Assembly (NCBI GenBank): GCA_963798195.1
Contig: CAWCSF010000001.1
Location: 202,262 to 266,261 of the forward strand
DNA length: 64,000 nucleotides
Direction: 5' to 3'
Origin: CAVSRC01 sp963798195
GTDB lineage: Bacteria > Pseudomonadota > Alphaproteobacteria > Rhizobiales > Kaistiaceae
Both the position numbers and the translations under genes were made by a program. This document shows, in pieces, positions 36,719-45,537 of the stretch. Positions within the stretch are counted from its first letter, which is position 1; each line of letters opens with the position of its first letter. The notes under the pieces were generated by a model, which had not been told where the DNA came from, did no database searches, and worked only from the letters and a program-made list of their open reading frames with translations.

Positions 36719-37663
36719 ATGCGCCGTCTGGCGATCTTTTCGTTGGCCTTTGCCTCTGCGCTGGCCCTGACCGCCGCCGGCGCGGCGTCGCTCAACAAGA
36801 ACACGCCGGCCAAGAAGCTCTTCGGCATGGCGGACGTGCCGTCGCCCGGCAAGCCGCGGCCGATCGGCTCCTACGCCAAGGGCTGCATGGCCGGCGCCAC
36901 GGCGCTGCCCATCGACGGCCCGCACTGGCAGGTCATGCGCCTGTCGCGCAACCGCAACTGGGGCATGCCCGAGCTGGTCGATTACATCGAGAAGCTTTCG
37001 GCGGACGCGGCGAAGGACGGTTGGCCCGGTGTCCTCGTCGGCGACATGGCCCAGCCGCGCGGTGGGCCGATGGTCTCCGGCCACGCCAGCCACCAGATCG
37101 GCCTCGACGCCGATATCTGGTTCGACCAGATGCCCGACCACGTGATGGATCGCGACGAACGCGAGAAGAAGGCAGCGCGCTCTCTGCTGGTGCGCGGCAA
37201 GCTCGCGGTCGACAATGGCAAGTGGACGGACAGCTACACGAAACTCCTGAAACGTGCCGCGTCCTATCCGGAAGTCGCGCGCATCTTCGTCAGCCCCGCG
37301 ATCAAGCAGAAGGTGTGCGATGCGGCCGGCTCGGATCGCGCCTGGCTGCGTGTGCTGCGCCCGTGGTACGGCCACGACGATCATTTCCACGTGCGCCTGA
37401 AGTGCCCGCCCGGCATGGCCGGTTGCGTCAATCAGGCGGCGCCGCCGGCGGGCGATGGCTGTGGCGACGAACTGGCCTACTGGTTCAAGCCGCGTCCACC
37501 GCCCAAGAAACCCGAGAAGCCGACGAAGCCGCGTCCGCCGCCGCCGGAAATGACCCTGGCCGATCTGCCGGCGGCCTGCGCCGACGTGCTGCGCGATGGA
37601 CCGGGCGGCGTTCCGGTCAACGCGGGCATTCCGGTGCCCATGCCGCGCCCGGAAATCAACTGA
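36719..37663 (+). CDS. mepA: Penicillin-insensitive murein endopeptidase
   Basis: LAS-family zinc metallopeptidase cutting D-Ala-meso-DAP cross-links in peptidoglycan. It is 314 aa with a signal peptide (RLAIFSLAFASALALTAAGAA). Zinc ligands and catalytic residues sit in VSGHASHQIGLDADIW and PWYGHDDHFHVRLKCP. It ends in a proline-rich tail (PPPKKPEKPTKPRPPPPE) and a short C-terminal piece. The ATG at 36719 was chosen to start the signal peptide. Confidence 0.93.
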   Translation: MRRLAIFSLAFASALALTAAGAASLNKNTPAKKLFGMADVPSPGKPRPIGSYAKGCMAGATALPIDGPHWQVMRLSRNRNWGMPELVDYIEKLSADAAKDGWPGVLVGDMAQPRGGPMVSGHASHQIGLDADIWFDQMPDHVMDRDEREKKAARSLLVRGKLAVDNGKWTDSYTKLLKRAASYPEVARIFVSPAIKQKVCDAAGSDRAWLRVLRPWYGHDDHFHVRLKCPPGMAGCVNQAAPPAGDGCGDELAYWFKPRPPPKKPEKPTKPRPPPPEMTLADLPAACADVLRDGPGGVPVNAGIPVPMPRPEIN

Positions 37664-37673
37664 CCCGAAACGG

Positions 37674-38531
37674 CTACTTCAGCTTGAGGGCCTTGGCGAA
37701 GGCCTTGTTCGACTCGCGGTAGATGCGCTCGCCGAGTTCGAAGGCCTCCGCCTCGAGCTTGCGCCGCCGGTCGGCAACCAGCGAGAGCTGGCTCATCAGC
37801 GCCAGATCGCCCGTCGGCGACAGCGCCAGTTTTTCCGCCAGCATGGCATGATCGTGGTCGAGGCCGAGCAGGTCACCCAGCCGCTCGAGCATGGGCGCCA
37901 TGGCCTGACCTTCTTTGCCGATCCGCTTTCGCGATAGCCGCAGCAGATGCCACAGGTGCTTCACATGCTTGCGCCAGCGGTGCAGGTCGGGTGTCGCCAG
38001 GCTGGAGCGGGCGCTCTGCATGCAGTCGCGGCCCTGGCGGTAGGTGTGTTTCAGCGCCCGCTCGAGCAGCGAATGCCCATCGATGCTGTGCGCCTCGAAG
38101 GAAGCCACCGCGTCGGTCAGGAGCCTCAGCCGGCTGCGGATTTCGGCGATCGGGGTCTTCTCGCGGTGCGCGTGGGCGGCTTCGCGATCGAGCGTCGCGA
38201 CGACACGGTCGAGGCCGAGTTCCTCCGCCTGCGGCGTCGAGGCTGCGAGGTCGCGGGCACTGGCCGCCGCTACATCCGCGTCGCGCGCACCGGCCAGCAT
38301 GCGCGCGACCGCTGTCAGCGCCTGCTTGGCGGCGACCGCATGCTGGCCGAGCCCGGGCTTGAGAACCGTCAGCAGGGTGCGCACGCGCTTCAGGCGCTGG
38401 CGCACCCGATGAATGCGCTCCTCGCGCGGGCCACCGTGATGGAGATCCCTGCGCGCTGCCGCGAGGTCGTCATGCGCCAGGCGCAGGAGGGCAAGCCCGA
38501 TGTCCTCCCGCTTCTCGATACGATGCGACAC
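37674..38531 (-). CDS. CHAD-domain protein
   Basis: 285 aa alpha-helical protein rich in Arg, His and Lys. It carries the repeated histidine/basic surface pattern of CHAD domains (IHRVRQRLKRVRTLL, then HRWRKHVKHLWHLLRL). CHAD domains bind polyphosphate. No CYTH triphosphatase domain or gene is adjacent, so it is probably a stand-alone polyphosphate-binding protein. It is convergent with mepA. Confidence 0.85.
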   Translation of the reverse strand: MSHRIEKREDIGLALLRLAHDDLAAARRDLHHGGPREERIHRVRQRLKRVRTLLTVLKPGLGQHAVAAKQALTAVARMLAGARDADVAAASARDLAASTPQAEELGLDRVVATLDREAAHAHREKTPIAEIRSRLRLLTDAVASFEAHSIDGHSLLERALKHTYRQGRDCMQSARSSLATPDLHRWRKHVKHLWHLLRLSRKRIGKEGQAMAPMLERLGDLLGLDHDHAMLAEKLALSPTGDLALMSQLSLVADRRRKLEAEAFELGERIYRESNKAFAKALKLK

Positions 38532-38598
38532 GTCTGCTCCGGTCTGGTGCGCGGCGTTGGGCCATGGCGCGATTCAATGAACCGCGCCATGCACCTGT

Positions 38599-39264
38599 TT
38601 AGTGTGCGGTTACGCCGACGCCAACCGGGCACGAGACGCCGGTGCCGCCGAGCCCGCAATATCCGCCGGGGTTCTTGGCGAGATACTGCTGATGGTAGTC
38701 CTCGGCGAAGTAGAACTCCGGCCGGTCGACGATCTCGGTCGTGACCGCGCCGTAGCCCTTTGCCTTCAGCGCCTTGCCATAGGCGGCGGCCGCCGCCTCG
38801 GCAACCTTCCGCTGCTCCGCGTTGGCGACGTAGATGCCCGAGCGGTACTGCGTGCCGACGTCGTTGCCCTGCCGCATGCCCTGCGTCGGATCGTGCGCCT
38901 CGAAGAACGCCTTCACCAGCGCCTCGAAGCTGACCGTCTTCGGGTCGAAGGCGACCAGCACCACTTCGTTGTGGCCGGTCTTGCCGGTGCAGACCTCCTG
39001 ATAGGTCGGGTTCGGCGTGTGGCCGCCGGCATAGCCGACCGCTGTCACCCAGACGCCCGGAATCTTCCAGAAAGCGCGCTCCGCGCCCCAGAAACAGCCG
39101 AGGCCGAAGACCGCCGTCTCCGTGCCCTCTGGATACGGCCCCTTCAGCGCACGGTGATTGACGAAGTGAGTCTCCGCGGTCGGGATCGCCGTGTCGCGCC
39201 CCGGCAGCGACTCGTCCTTGGCCGGCATGGAGGTCTTGCGTCCGAGCAGGTCGAGAATGTTCAT
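38599..39264 (-). CDS. msrA: Peptide methionine sulfoxide reductase A
   Basis: Repairs methionine-S-sulfoxide in proteins. 221 aa with the catalytic Cys57 in FGLGCFWGAE, followed by GYAGGHTPNPTYQEVCTG and YHQQYLAKNPGGYCG with the resolving Cys. The N-terminal 40 residues (LLGRKTSMPAKDESLPGR) match the longer MsrA class. The start at 39264 follows GGAGGAATGGC. Confidence 0.95.
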   Translation of the reverse strand: MNILDLLGRKTSMPAKDESLPGRDTAIPTAETHFVNHRALKGPYPEGTETAVFGLGCFWGAERAFWKIPGVWVTAVGYAGGHTPNPTYQEVCTGKTGHNEVVLVAFDPKTVSFEALVKAFFEAHDPTQGMRQGNDVGTQYRSGIYVANAEQRKVAEAAAAAYGKALKAKGYGAVTTEIVDRPEFYFAEDYHQQYLAKNPGGYCGLGGTGVSCPVGVGVTAH

Positions 39265-39316
39265 GCCATTCCTCCTATTCCGGCCTGTGCAGCCGGCTTT
39301 TTGCGTTTGTTCCGGA

Positions 39317-39643
39317 TCAGCCGTAGGCGGCTTTCAGCCGCGGCCGGCTTCCGAGGTAGGTCAGCAGGAATCCCAGCGCACCGAGGACGGCCCATGTCGG
39401 CAACATCAGAATCCCCTGGATCAACGGATCCCAGACCCAGTGACCGACATAGGTCTCGATCTTCCGCTGGATGAACTCCTGCGTGGCCATCAGCGATGGC
39501 CGGCTGAGGTTTGCCCAGGCGGAACCCAGCGGCGTCACCGTGAAGGTCGAGGCGGCGATGGTCTTCGTCGCGTCGATCACCAGCGCCACAAGGGCGCCGG
39601 CGGTGAGCCACAGGCCAGTGAAACGTAAGAGGAAGCTGATCAT
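39317..39643 (-). CDS. Hypothetical membrane protein, 108 aa
   Basis: Two strong hydrophobic helices (ISFLLRFTGLWLTAGALVALVID and GILMLPTWAVLGALGFLLTYLG) with a polar middle (RPSLMATQEFIQRKIETYVGHW). It resembles small conserved rhizobial proteins of unknown function. It lies just upstream of msrA in the same direction, 52 bp away, so the two may be co-transcribed. Confidence 0.7.
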   Translation of the reverse strand: MISFLLRFTGLWLTAGALVALVIDATKTIAASTFTVTPLGSAWANLSRPSLMATQEFIQRKIETYVGHWVWDPLIQGILMLPTWAVLGALGFLLTYLGSRPRLKAAYG

Positions 39644-39815
39644 GCCTTGGCCGTATCGGAGAGGACGGCGCCTTCCTGACGACGCTGCCGAAATAGGTAT
39701 GGCGAGTGTCGGCTGCAATCGGCAGTTCGGTCAACTATCGGCGAGTGCGGCGTGACCTTCCTGCGCAGTTCAGATGCAATCCTGCGGCGTGCGGGTCGAT
39801 TTCGGCGGCTGTCTC

Positions 39816-39843
39816 TTGCGTGAAAGGCGGCCCTGACTATAGT
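39816..39843 (+). promoter_or_regulatory. Promoter of tRNA-Ser
   Basis: TTGCGT (39816-39821), 16-bp spacer, TATAGT (39838-39843), about 70 bp before the tRNA. Both boxes match the sigma-70 consensus well. Confidence 0.6.
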
Positions 39844-39913
39844 GCGCGCCCTGACCGGCAGGCCGGGAAAGCGCCGAAACGCGCCGTTTTCCTTGCGTCC
39901 GCCGGGCCCCTGC

Positions 39914-40003
39914 GGAGGGGTGGCCGAGTGGCTGAAGGCGCACGCTTGGAAAGCGTGTTTGCGGGAAACCGTAACGCGGGTTCGAATCCCGCTCCCTCCG
40001 CCA
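39914..40003 (+). tRNA. tRNA-Ser (anticodon GGA)
   Basis: 90-nt class II tRNA with encoded CCA. The acceptor GGAGGGG pairs with TCCCTCC (one G-T pair), the anticodon stem CACGC/GCGTG encloses TTGGAAA with anticodon GGA at 39948-39950, a long variable arm follows, and the T-loop is GGTTCGAATCC. It marks the left border of the accessory region, a common integration target. Confidence 0.95.
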
Positions 40004-40668
40004 GTCCGTTTTTTGCAAAGCTTCTCTGGCGCCATCCGGCCGCGCTGAAATTCGCAATATTCGCGGCCCTTCGCGACCGAACCTCCGCACTGCGGTGGTT
40101 TGATCCGAGCCCGAAATTCTCTCCGTCAGGCCGTTTCTCTCCAAACCTCCCGACTGCGCGGATTTAGTACGGTCCTCGTAAGCTATTGTTTTTTCGGGTA
40201 TTCTGATCCTGCGCATCTCCGCACTTTTCGCAAGAACGCTTGGGGAACGAAGAGCAGAGAATTCAACTCCGCACTTGAAGTTGCTTCGATTTTTCGGACC
40301 GTTAGTACGGACCTGCTGCGCATCGACCGCGTTGTGGCCAAGTACACTGCCGGAGGCATGTCTTATGTCACGTGCTCGCGGCAGTAGAATCGCATGCACT
40401 GATCCTCGCGATCGCCGTCACCTGTATCTCGTCTCAGCGTGCGCTTCTGCTTTCCTCGTGGGTGCGGTCGTCGGGGCTGATGTGTCGCGATGTCGCCTAA
40501 GGCCAATAGCGGACGAGATCAACGTCACACGGTCCGCACAGCACCGGGCATGTTCTAGCTGCAATCGATCAACGGTGTCCCGCACCGTAGACCCGCGCGG
40601 CGAACTGAAACCCGCCGCTCTTTGGAATGTGGCGGTAAAGCTCGATTGCGTCCGTGACGGCGCGGTGT

Positions 40669-40980
40669 CTAAGGGACTTCGAAGAAAGACGCTTTATCGT
40701 TCGGGTGAGCGCGCCGAATTTCAACCAAGCGCCAACTAGCTCGATCAGGCTGTTGAGCGTTTGACACCACTAGAGTCTGAAATGGTTGCTTCAGCAAAGC
40801 GTCGGCGACCCTCGAAAATTGCGTGGAATCGAAGCTCGTGCCATCAATTTCATAGAGCAAAATTGCTGCCCCACTTTTTGCGAACTGACGGGCGCGCGCT
40901 GCTGCGATTTCGAGATGAACGCGATCCAACTCGCTGCCTGAAAGCGACCTGCAAGACTGGGCGAAACCGTTTTCCTCCAC
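40669..40980 (-). CDS. Candidate small hypothetical protein
   Basis: 103 aa from a GTG. The composition looks protein-like (ELDRVHLEIAAARARQFAKSGAAILLYEIDG, then SQFSRVADALLKQPFQ is close to natural helix patterns). No domain is recognised. It is in the same frame as the next upstream candidate, separated by one stop codon, so both may be remnants of a longer gene. Confidence 0.35.
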   Translation of the reverse strand: MEENGFAQSCRSLSGSELDRVHLEIAAARARQFAKSGAAILLYEIDGTSFDSTQFSRVADALLKQPFQTLVVSNAQQPDRASWRLVEIRRAHPNDKASFFEVP

Positions 40981-41034
40981 GACTAGTCGAAGTTCGTTGT
41001 AGGAATCGGTACGATCTGGAACCCCATATTCGTC

Positions 41035-41316
41035 CTAGGTGACGGTCTTGAAAGTTAGTTGTCCGATACCGATGAAGGCGTTTCTGTTGACGTCGTCGAC
41101 TAGGCGCCTCAGGGACTCAGGCTCTATATCGAGAACCCGAGAAAGTGCGGTGATGTCGTCAATTTTTTCACCCCAAGGGTGGGCTGCTCGCCGCCCCTCT
41201 TCTTTCAAATGCACGCCGTCGAACGTTCTCCGTCTTTGCAAAGGCCGCGCGGACGGCGCGGTTCCGCAACGTTTGCCCAGATGGTCATTCCGGTTCGCCC
41301 CAATCGGGAGTCCCAT
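41035..41316 (-). CDS. Candidate small hypothetical protein or gene remnant
   Basis: 93 aa; only the last 45 residues (EKIDDITALSRVLDIEPESL, then VDDVNRNAFIGIGQLTF) look coding, and the N-terminal half is basic and unlike a protein. It ends at a TAG in frame with the downstream candidate, consistent with a decayed gene. Confidence 0.3.
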   Translation of the reverse strand: MGLPIGANRNDHLGKRCGTAPSARPLQRRRTFDGVHLKEEGRRAAHPWGEKIDDITALSRVLDIEPESLRRLVDDVNRNAFIGIGQLTFKTVT

Positions 41317-41766
41317 GCCTGTGACGCGTTCTTAGCGGTGGAAGAAAGCCGAGCCATCTCCCCGCCGCGCTGTTCGCGCTCCATTTTCGCGGAACTGAAT
41401 GTGGCCTTCAGCCAAAGTATCGCCCAGTCTTACGCCGCCAAAATTGAAGGCAGTCTCAGGTGAGAGCCGATCAATGCTGGGTTGATCAGCCAAGGAATTG
41501 TCGGAGTTTCGTGTGTGCGAGGCGGTTATCCGTCATGCGAGCACGAGGCGCTCTTTGAACGTGACGGCGAACTGCGTCTTCGCCTCGAACCAGTCATGCG
41601 GTGGCTGTCCGAGATCGACCATCTCAGCGCAACGTCTCTCCCGCCTGGGATGCCACCGGCTGCGATCCACCATAGCTGTTTCGCGCCTAGCGATGTCTCC
41701 CAGGCGATAAACGGTACACGTCGGTCACCAAAACCGATATGCTGGCTGGGTATTAGGCACTAAACA

Positions 41767-42069
41767 ATGGATGCCGTTGTGGTGCGGTCCGAGCAAGAAA
41801 TCGCTGACAAGATCGCGCTATTGTTTGCGCAAGAATTGGGCGTGGATGAGGTTGGGGTCGACACCCATTTCATCTTCGCTGGTGGCGATTCACTGAATGC
41901 CGAGGCCGTTGTAGCAGCGGTGGCTGCCGAGTTCGCAATCCCTCTGAAGACCGCGGTCCTGCTCGATTCGCCCACACCTCGAGAGATGGCACGAACTCGT
42001 CATCGGCAGGCTGGCCGAAGGCGCGCAGAAATAGATGCCGTCGGTTCGTGCCGTTATGTGGCTCTCTGA
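41767..42069 (+). CDS. Free-standing acyl/peptidyl carrier protein
   Basis: Carrier protein for thioester-bound intermediates. The core of about 80 residues has the phosphopantetheine attachment Ser42 in FAGGDSLNAEAVV and the helix pattern of NRPS carrier domains (KIALLFAQELGVDEVGVDTHF). The last 25 residues (RTRHRQAGRRRAEIDAV) are basic and unlike the family. The next gene, an adenylating enzyme, follows after 18 bp on the same strand and probably loads it. Confidence 0.85.
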   Translation: MDAVVVRSEQEIADKIALLFAQELGVDEVGVDTHFIFAGGDSLNAEAVVAAVAAEFAIPLKTAVLLDSPTPREMARTRHRQAGRRRAEIDAVGSCRYVAL

Positions 42070-42087
42070 GCAGGCCGGCACCGCGCG

Positions 42088-43569
42088 ATGAGCTTCGGTC
42101 AGGACCTCTTCGCGGCTTTTCGCGGCCACGGCGACAGGGTCGCGCTCGTGACCGACCAGGAAGAAATTACTTACGGGCAATTGCTCGACCAAATTGAGTT
42201 TGTTGCTGCGAACTTTCGTGCCGCCGGAGTGACCGCCGGCAGCTACGTCGGTCTGGCAATGCAGGATTCTGCCGAAACGTTGATCGCCGCATTGGCCTGC
42301 TGGAGGTTGTCCGCAACAGCGGTTGTGCTGGACTTTCGAACGCCCCGAGACCACCGAGGGTCGCTGGCGCGTGATTTCGGTCTGGCGACGGTGTTCGAAA
42401 GTGCAGGTGTCCCTGGGGAAGGAAACTATCGACACGCGGTTTTTGACCGGGCGTGGCGATTTTCGGCACCTATCCGAGACTTGCCGCCACCGGGCGGAGA
42501 CACTCAGCCCGCGTTTCTTCTTTTTACCTCAGGAACCACGGGGACACCGAAAGCCTACGTCCAAACTCACGACGTGCTCGCGGCACGCATTTCGACCAGG
42601 AAAGTCCTGATAGATACCCAGGAGATGCGCTTCCTCACGCCGATGGCACTGACCTATTCGGCGACGCGTCATCAGGTTCTGGGCTACTTATTGGCAGGAG
42701 GGACAGTTCGCCTGTTTCCGCCCCTGTTCACTCCTTCGGAGCTGGCGGAGGCACTGCTTGCTTTTGGCGCGACGGGAACGGCGCTGCCGCCGCCTGTGAT
42801 CTCGCGTCTGGTCCGCGAGGCTGGCATCAGAAGTGCGCCGCTGTTTCCGAAATTGGCGGTACTTGCCAGTCTGGGCGGACCAGCACGGCCCGACGACAAG
42901 ATCGCAGCGTACCTGAATCTCAGCCGGGGCTATCGTATGGGTTACGCGTCGAGCCTGACTGGCATGATAGCCACACTTTCGGGAGAGGATGTTCTCAGGA
43001 AGCCGGAGTCAACCGGACGGGCGGCCCTGGGCGCACGTATCGCGATACTCGGTGACGACGGTGCGGCGGTCGCCGCCGGCTCCGTCGGCCTGATCAAGGC
43101 GTGGACGCCCAGCATTGTGCCGGCCGTCGTGTTGCCTGGTGGCAAGTTGACGGTCGAACCTGAAACGATGGGCGCGGACTGGGGCATTCCAGGCGATCTC
43201 GGGTACCTCGACGACGACTCCTTCCTGACAATCGTTGACCGGCAGGCCGACGTCATCGTCCGGGGCGGCGTGAATGTCGCACCACAGGAACTCGAGACAT
43301 TGATCGCACGTCATCCAAAGGTGGTCGAAGTCGCGGTCGTCGGATACCCGAACGACGTTATGGGTCAGGAGATCGCCGCGTTTATCGTGAGTGACGGCGC
43401 CACTGTCGATGATTTCGCAAGTTTCATGCGCTCGAACATCGCGCCCGACCGGCGGCCGCGGGAGATCAGGCTGGTATCCTCACTGCCGTACAACGAGAAC
43501 GGCAAGCTGATGCGCCGTCAGCTTCTGGCCACGCTTCGGCCACGCTCAGCGCCAGGCCAGCGGGCCTAG
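42088..43569 (+). CDS. Free-standing AMP-forming ligase (adenylation enzyme)
   Basis: ANL-superfamily enzyme of 493 aa that activates a carboxylic acid with ATP. The P-loop is FTSGTTGTPK (146-155), the hinge region DVIVRGGVNVAPQELE is present, and the C-terminal Lys473 is in NENGKLMR. RMGYASSLTG stands in the place of the usual YGxTE. Its neighbour is a carrier protein, so it may act as a free A domain and not as a CoA ligase. Its 3' end overlaps the convergent tctA by 24 bp. Confidence 0.85.
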   Translation: MSFGQDLFAAFRGHGDRVALVTDQEEITYGQLLDQIEFVAANFRAAGVTAGSYVGLAMQDSAETLIAALACWRLSATAVVLDFRTPRDHRGSLARDFGLATVFESAGVPGEGNYRHAVFDRAWRFSAPIRDLPPPGGDTQPAFLLFTSGTTGTPKAYVQTHDVLAARISTRKVLIDTQEMRFLTPMALTYSATRHQVLGYLLAGGTVRLFPPLFTPSELAEALLAFGATGTALPPPVISRLVREAGIRSAPLFPKLAVLASLGGPARPDDKIAAYLNLSRGYRMGYASSLTGMIATLSGEDVLRKPESTGRAALGARIAILGDDGAAVAAGSVGLIKAWTPSIVPAVVLPGGKLTVEPETMGADWGIPGDLGYLDDDSFLTIVDRQADVIVRGGVNVAPQELETLIARHPKVVEVAVVGYPNDVMGQEIAAFIVSDGATVDDFASFMRSNIAPDRRPREIRLVSSLPYNENGKLMRRQLLATLRPRSAPGQRA

Positions 43570-45528
43570 TCCCGCCAGCCAAGGCCGTGGCCACGGCTGC
43601 GAGACCAGCACATCGAAAACTCCGAAAATGACCAGCGTGACTCCGGCGGCAACAGCCAAAGCCGTGGTCAATCGCCGGCCACCGCCTGCAAGCGACGCGA
43701 TCATCAGGAAGACGAAGCTTCCCAGAAGATGGCCGCCAGCGAGAATCGCAAGGGCAAGCGCGACGCACGCGCCGAGGATGGTGGTGTAGGCGCGTAACAT
43801 GGGCTCGGACGATGGCATCCACTCACCGGGCGGTATCATCAATAGATGCGACGATACCGAGGCGGCTTCGGGATGCCCGAGGCGCCAGGCCGCTTCTGCC
43901 GCGATTGGCGCTGCCATCAGGACAAGAACGCCCGCGGAGATCGATGGAAAGAGCCCGGCGCCGATCGGAAAACGCAGGGACATCACAAGGGCCGCCGCGG
44001 CGACGGCGGTAACGATGCCTGCCAGAATCAAATCAGGCAGAGGACCCGGCCGTTGTCTTGATTCACCGCGCGCACGCCACCATTGGATGGTCTGTCGCAG
44101 CGCATTCGTGAGGCCCACGCCCAGGATCACGACGACCAGCGGGCGCAGTAGCCAATTCCAGCCAGTGAGTTGATAGGAGAGGAAGAAGTATTTCTCCAGG
44201 GCTGGCCCGATCACGAACCCCAGGGCAAAGGCGGAACGCGGCCAGTTCAGCTCCTTCATTGCAATGCCGAGCACGCCAAGCGCGATGAGTACCGCGAAAT
44301 CAATGGCGCTCATGGTACTCTGGAATGATCCAACGACGATGAATGTCACCACCACAGGCACGACGATGCTGGCAGGCATCCGGGCAACGCTTGCCAACGG
44401 GCGGGTCAGCGTAAGGCAAATGACGGCGCCGAGAATGTTGGCGAGCCCAACGGTCAACACCATCGCCATGGTGATCGACGCATTCTTCCCGAGCATGTCC
44501 GGGCCAGGGACGAGGCCCTGGATCACGAATGCCCCAAGCAGCAATGCCATTGATGCCGACCCTGGCACGCCGAAAGCGACAGTCGGTATCAACGAGCCAC
44601 CTTCCTTGGCATTGTTGGCGCTTTCGGGCGCGATCACGCCCAGCACATTCCCTTGGCCAAAGCGCGGCCCCGCCCCGGGCCGTCGGGCGGCGTGGCCATA
44701 GGCGATCCAATCGACCACCGCCACGCCGACCCCCGGCACGGCGCCGAGAAACGCACCCACTGAACTGCACCGCAAGACGAGCGGCAGATGGCGCAGAGTA
44801 TCCGACACGCCGCGTGATATTCCGACTAATCTCGGAGGGGCCGAAGCCTCTTGCACCGCGCCACGACGAAGCAGCGCCCCCAGCTCTGGAAGCCCGAACA
44901 GGCCGAGAAACACGACAACGATCGGTAGACCTCCCCAAAGGTAAACCTCTCCGAATGTCCACCGGCTAAAGCCAGTTTGATCATCGATGCCGACGAAGGA
45001 CAGAAGCAGGCCCAGCATCGCCGCTGCCAGCCCCTTCAGCGGCTGAGTGCCGGCCAGCATGGCCACGATCGAAAGGCCGAATGCCGAGATCGCAAAGAAG
45101 TCCGGAGTCTTCAGGAGAAGCACCAGCGGGCGCATGACCGGTATCGTTGCAGCAAGCACGAGGGCGCCGAAGACACCGCCGATCAGAGAAGCCGAATAGG
45201 CCGCTCCAAGCGCGCGCGCGGCTTCGCCCTTCTTCGCCATGGCATGCCCGTCGAGCACAGTGGCGGCAGCGCCAACGGTCCCCGGTACGCCAAAAAGCAC
45301 GGCCGGTATTGTGTCGGACGTTGTCGTCACCGATGCCATGCCGAGCAGCAGTGCGAACGCCGAATACGGATCCAGATGGTAGGTAAGCGGAATCAGCAGT
45401 GCCAAACCGAAGATGCCACCGATCCCCGGTATCGCGCCAATGATCAGGCCGGCCACCACCCCGCAAATGACCATGAGAAGGCGCAGGGGCTGGGCAACCT
45501 CGACAAGCGCGGTGACGAGGTCGTGCAT
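43546..45528 (-). CDS. tctA: Tripartite tricarboxylate transporter large permease TctA with TctB-like C-terminus
   Basis: 660 aa membrane protein. The first 500 residues are TctA: IIGAIPGIGGIFGLALLIPLTY, VTTTSDTIPAVLFGVPGTVGAA and the second copy IPTVAFGVPGSASMALLLGAF. The remaining 150 residues hold about four more helices (LPDLILAGIVTAVAAAALVMS, ISAGVLVLMAAPIAAEAAW) with the layout of the small permease TctB, for which there is no separate gene. I infer a TctA-TctB fusion. The binding protein is encoded directly upstream. Confidence 0.85.
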   Translation of the reverse strand: MHDLVTALVEVAQPLRLLMVICGVVAGLIIGAIPGIGGIFGLALLIPLTYHLDPYSAFALLLGMASVTTTSDTIPAVLFGVPGTVGAAATVLDGHAMAKKGEAARALGAAYSASLIGGVFGALVLAATIPVMRPLVLLLKTPDFFAISAFGLSIVAMLAGTQPLKGLAAAMLGLLLSFVGIDDQTGFSRWTFGEVYLWGGLPIVVVFLGLFGLPELGALLRRGAVQEASAPPRLVGISRGVSDTLRHLPLVLRCSSVGAFLGAVPGVGVAVVDWIAYGHAARRPGAGPRFGQGNVLGVIAPESANNAKEGGSLIPTVAFGVPGSASMALLLGAFVIQGLVPGPDMLGKNASITMAMVLTVGLANILGAVICLTLTRPLASVARMPASIVVPVVVTFIVVGSFQSTMSAIDFAVLIALGVLGIAMKELNWPRSAFALGFVIGPALEKYFFLSYQLTGWNWLLRPLVVVILGVGLTNALRQTIQWWRARGESRQRPGPLPDLILAGIVTAVAAAALVMSLRFPIGAGLFPSISAGVLVLMAAPIAAEAAWRLGHPEAASVSSHLLMIPPGEWMPSSEPMLRAYTTILGACVALALAILAGGHLLGSFVFLMIASLAGGGRRLTTALAVAAGVTLVIFGVFDVLVSQPWPRPWLAGLGPLAWR

Positions 45529-45537
45529 TCCGTCAGG

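Larger units (their letters stand above)
40004..41766. other. Accessory stretch with no confident gene
   Basis: About 1.76 kb downstream of the tRNA with weaker codon bias and less GC-rich third positions than its flanks. Open frames on the plus strand look like chance. Two minus-strand frames are listed separately as weak candidates. No repeat of the tRNA 3' end was seen here. Confidence 0.5.

Noticed and set aside
40004..41766. Several plus-strand ORFs of 90-155 codons after the tRNA
   Set aside because: Their composition changes abruptly, they lack ribosome-binding sites, and they overlap each other in different frames, so they look like chance frames.
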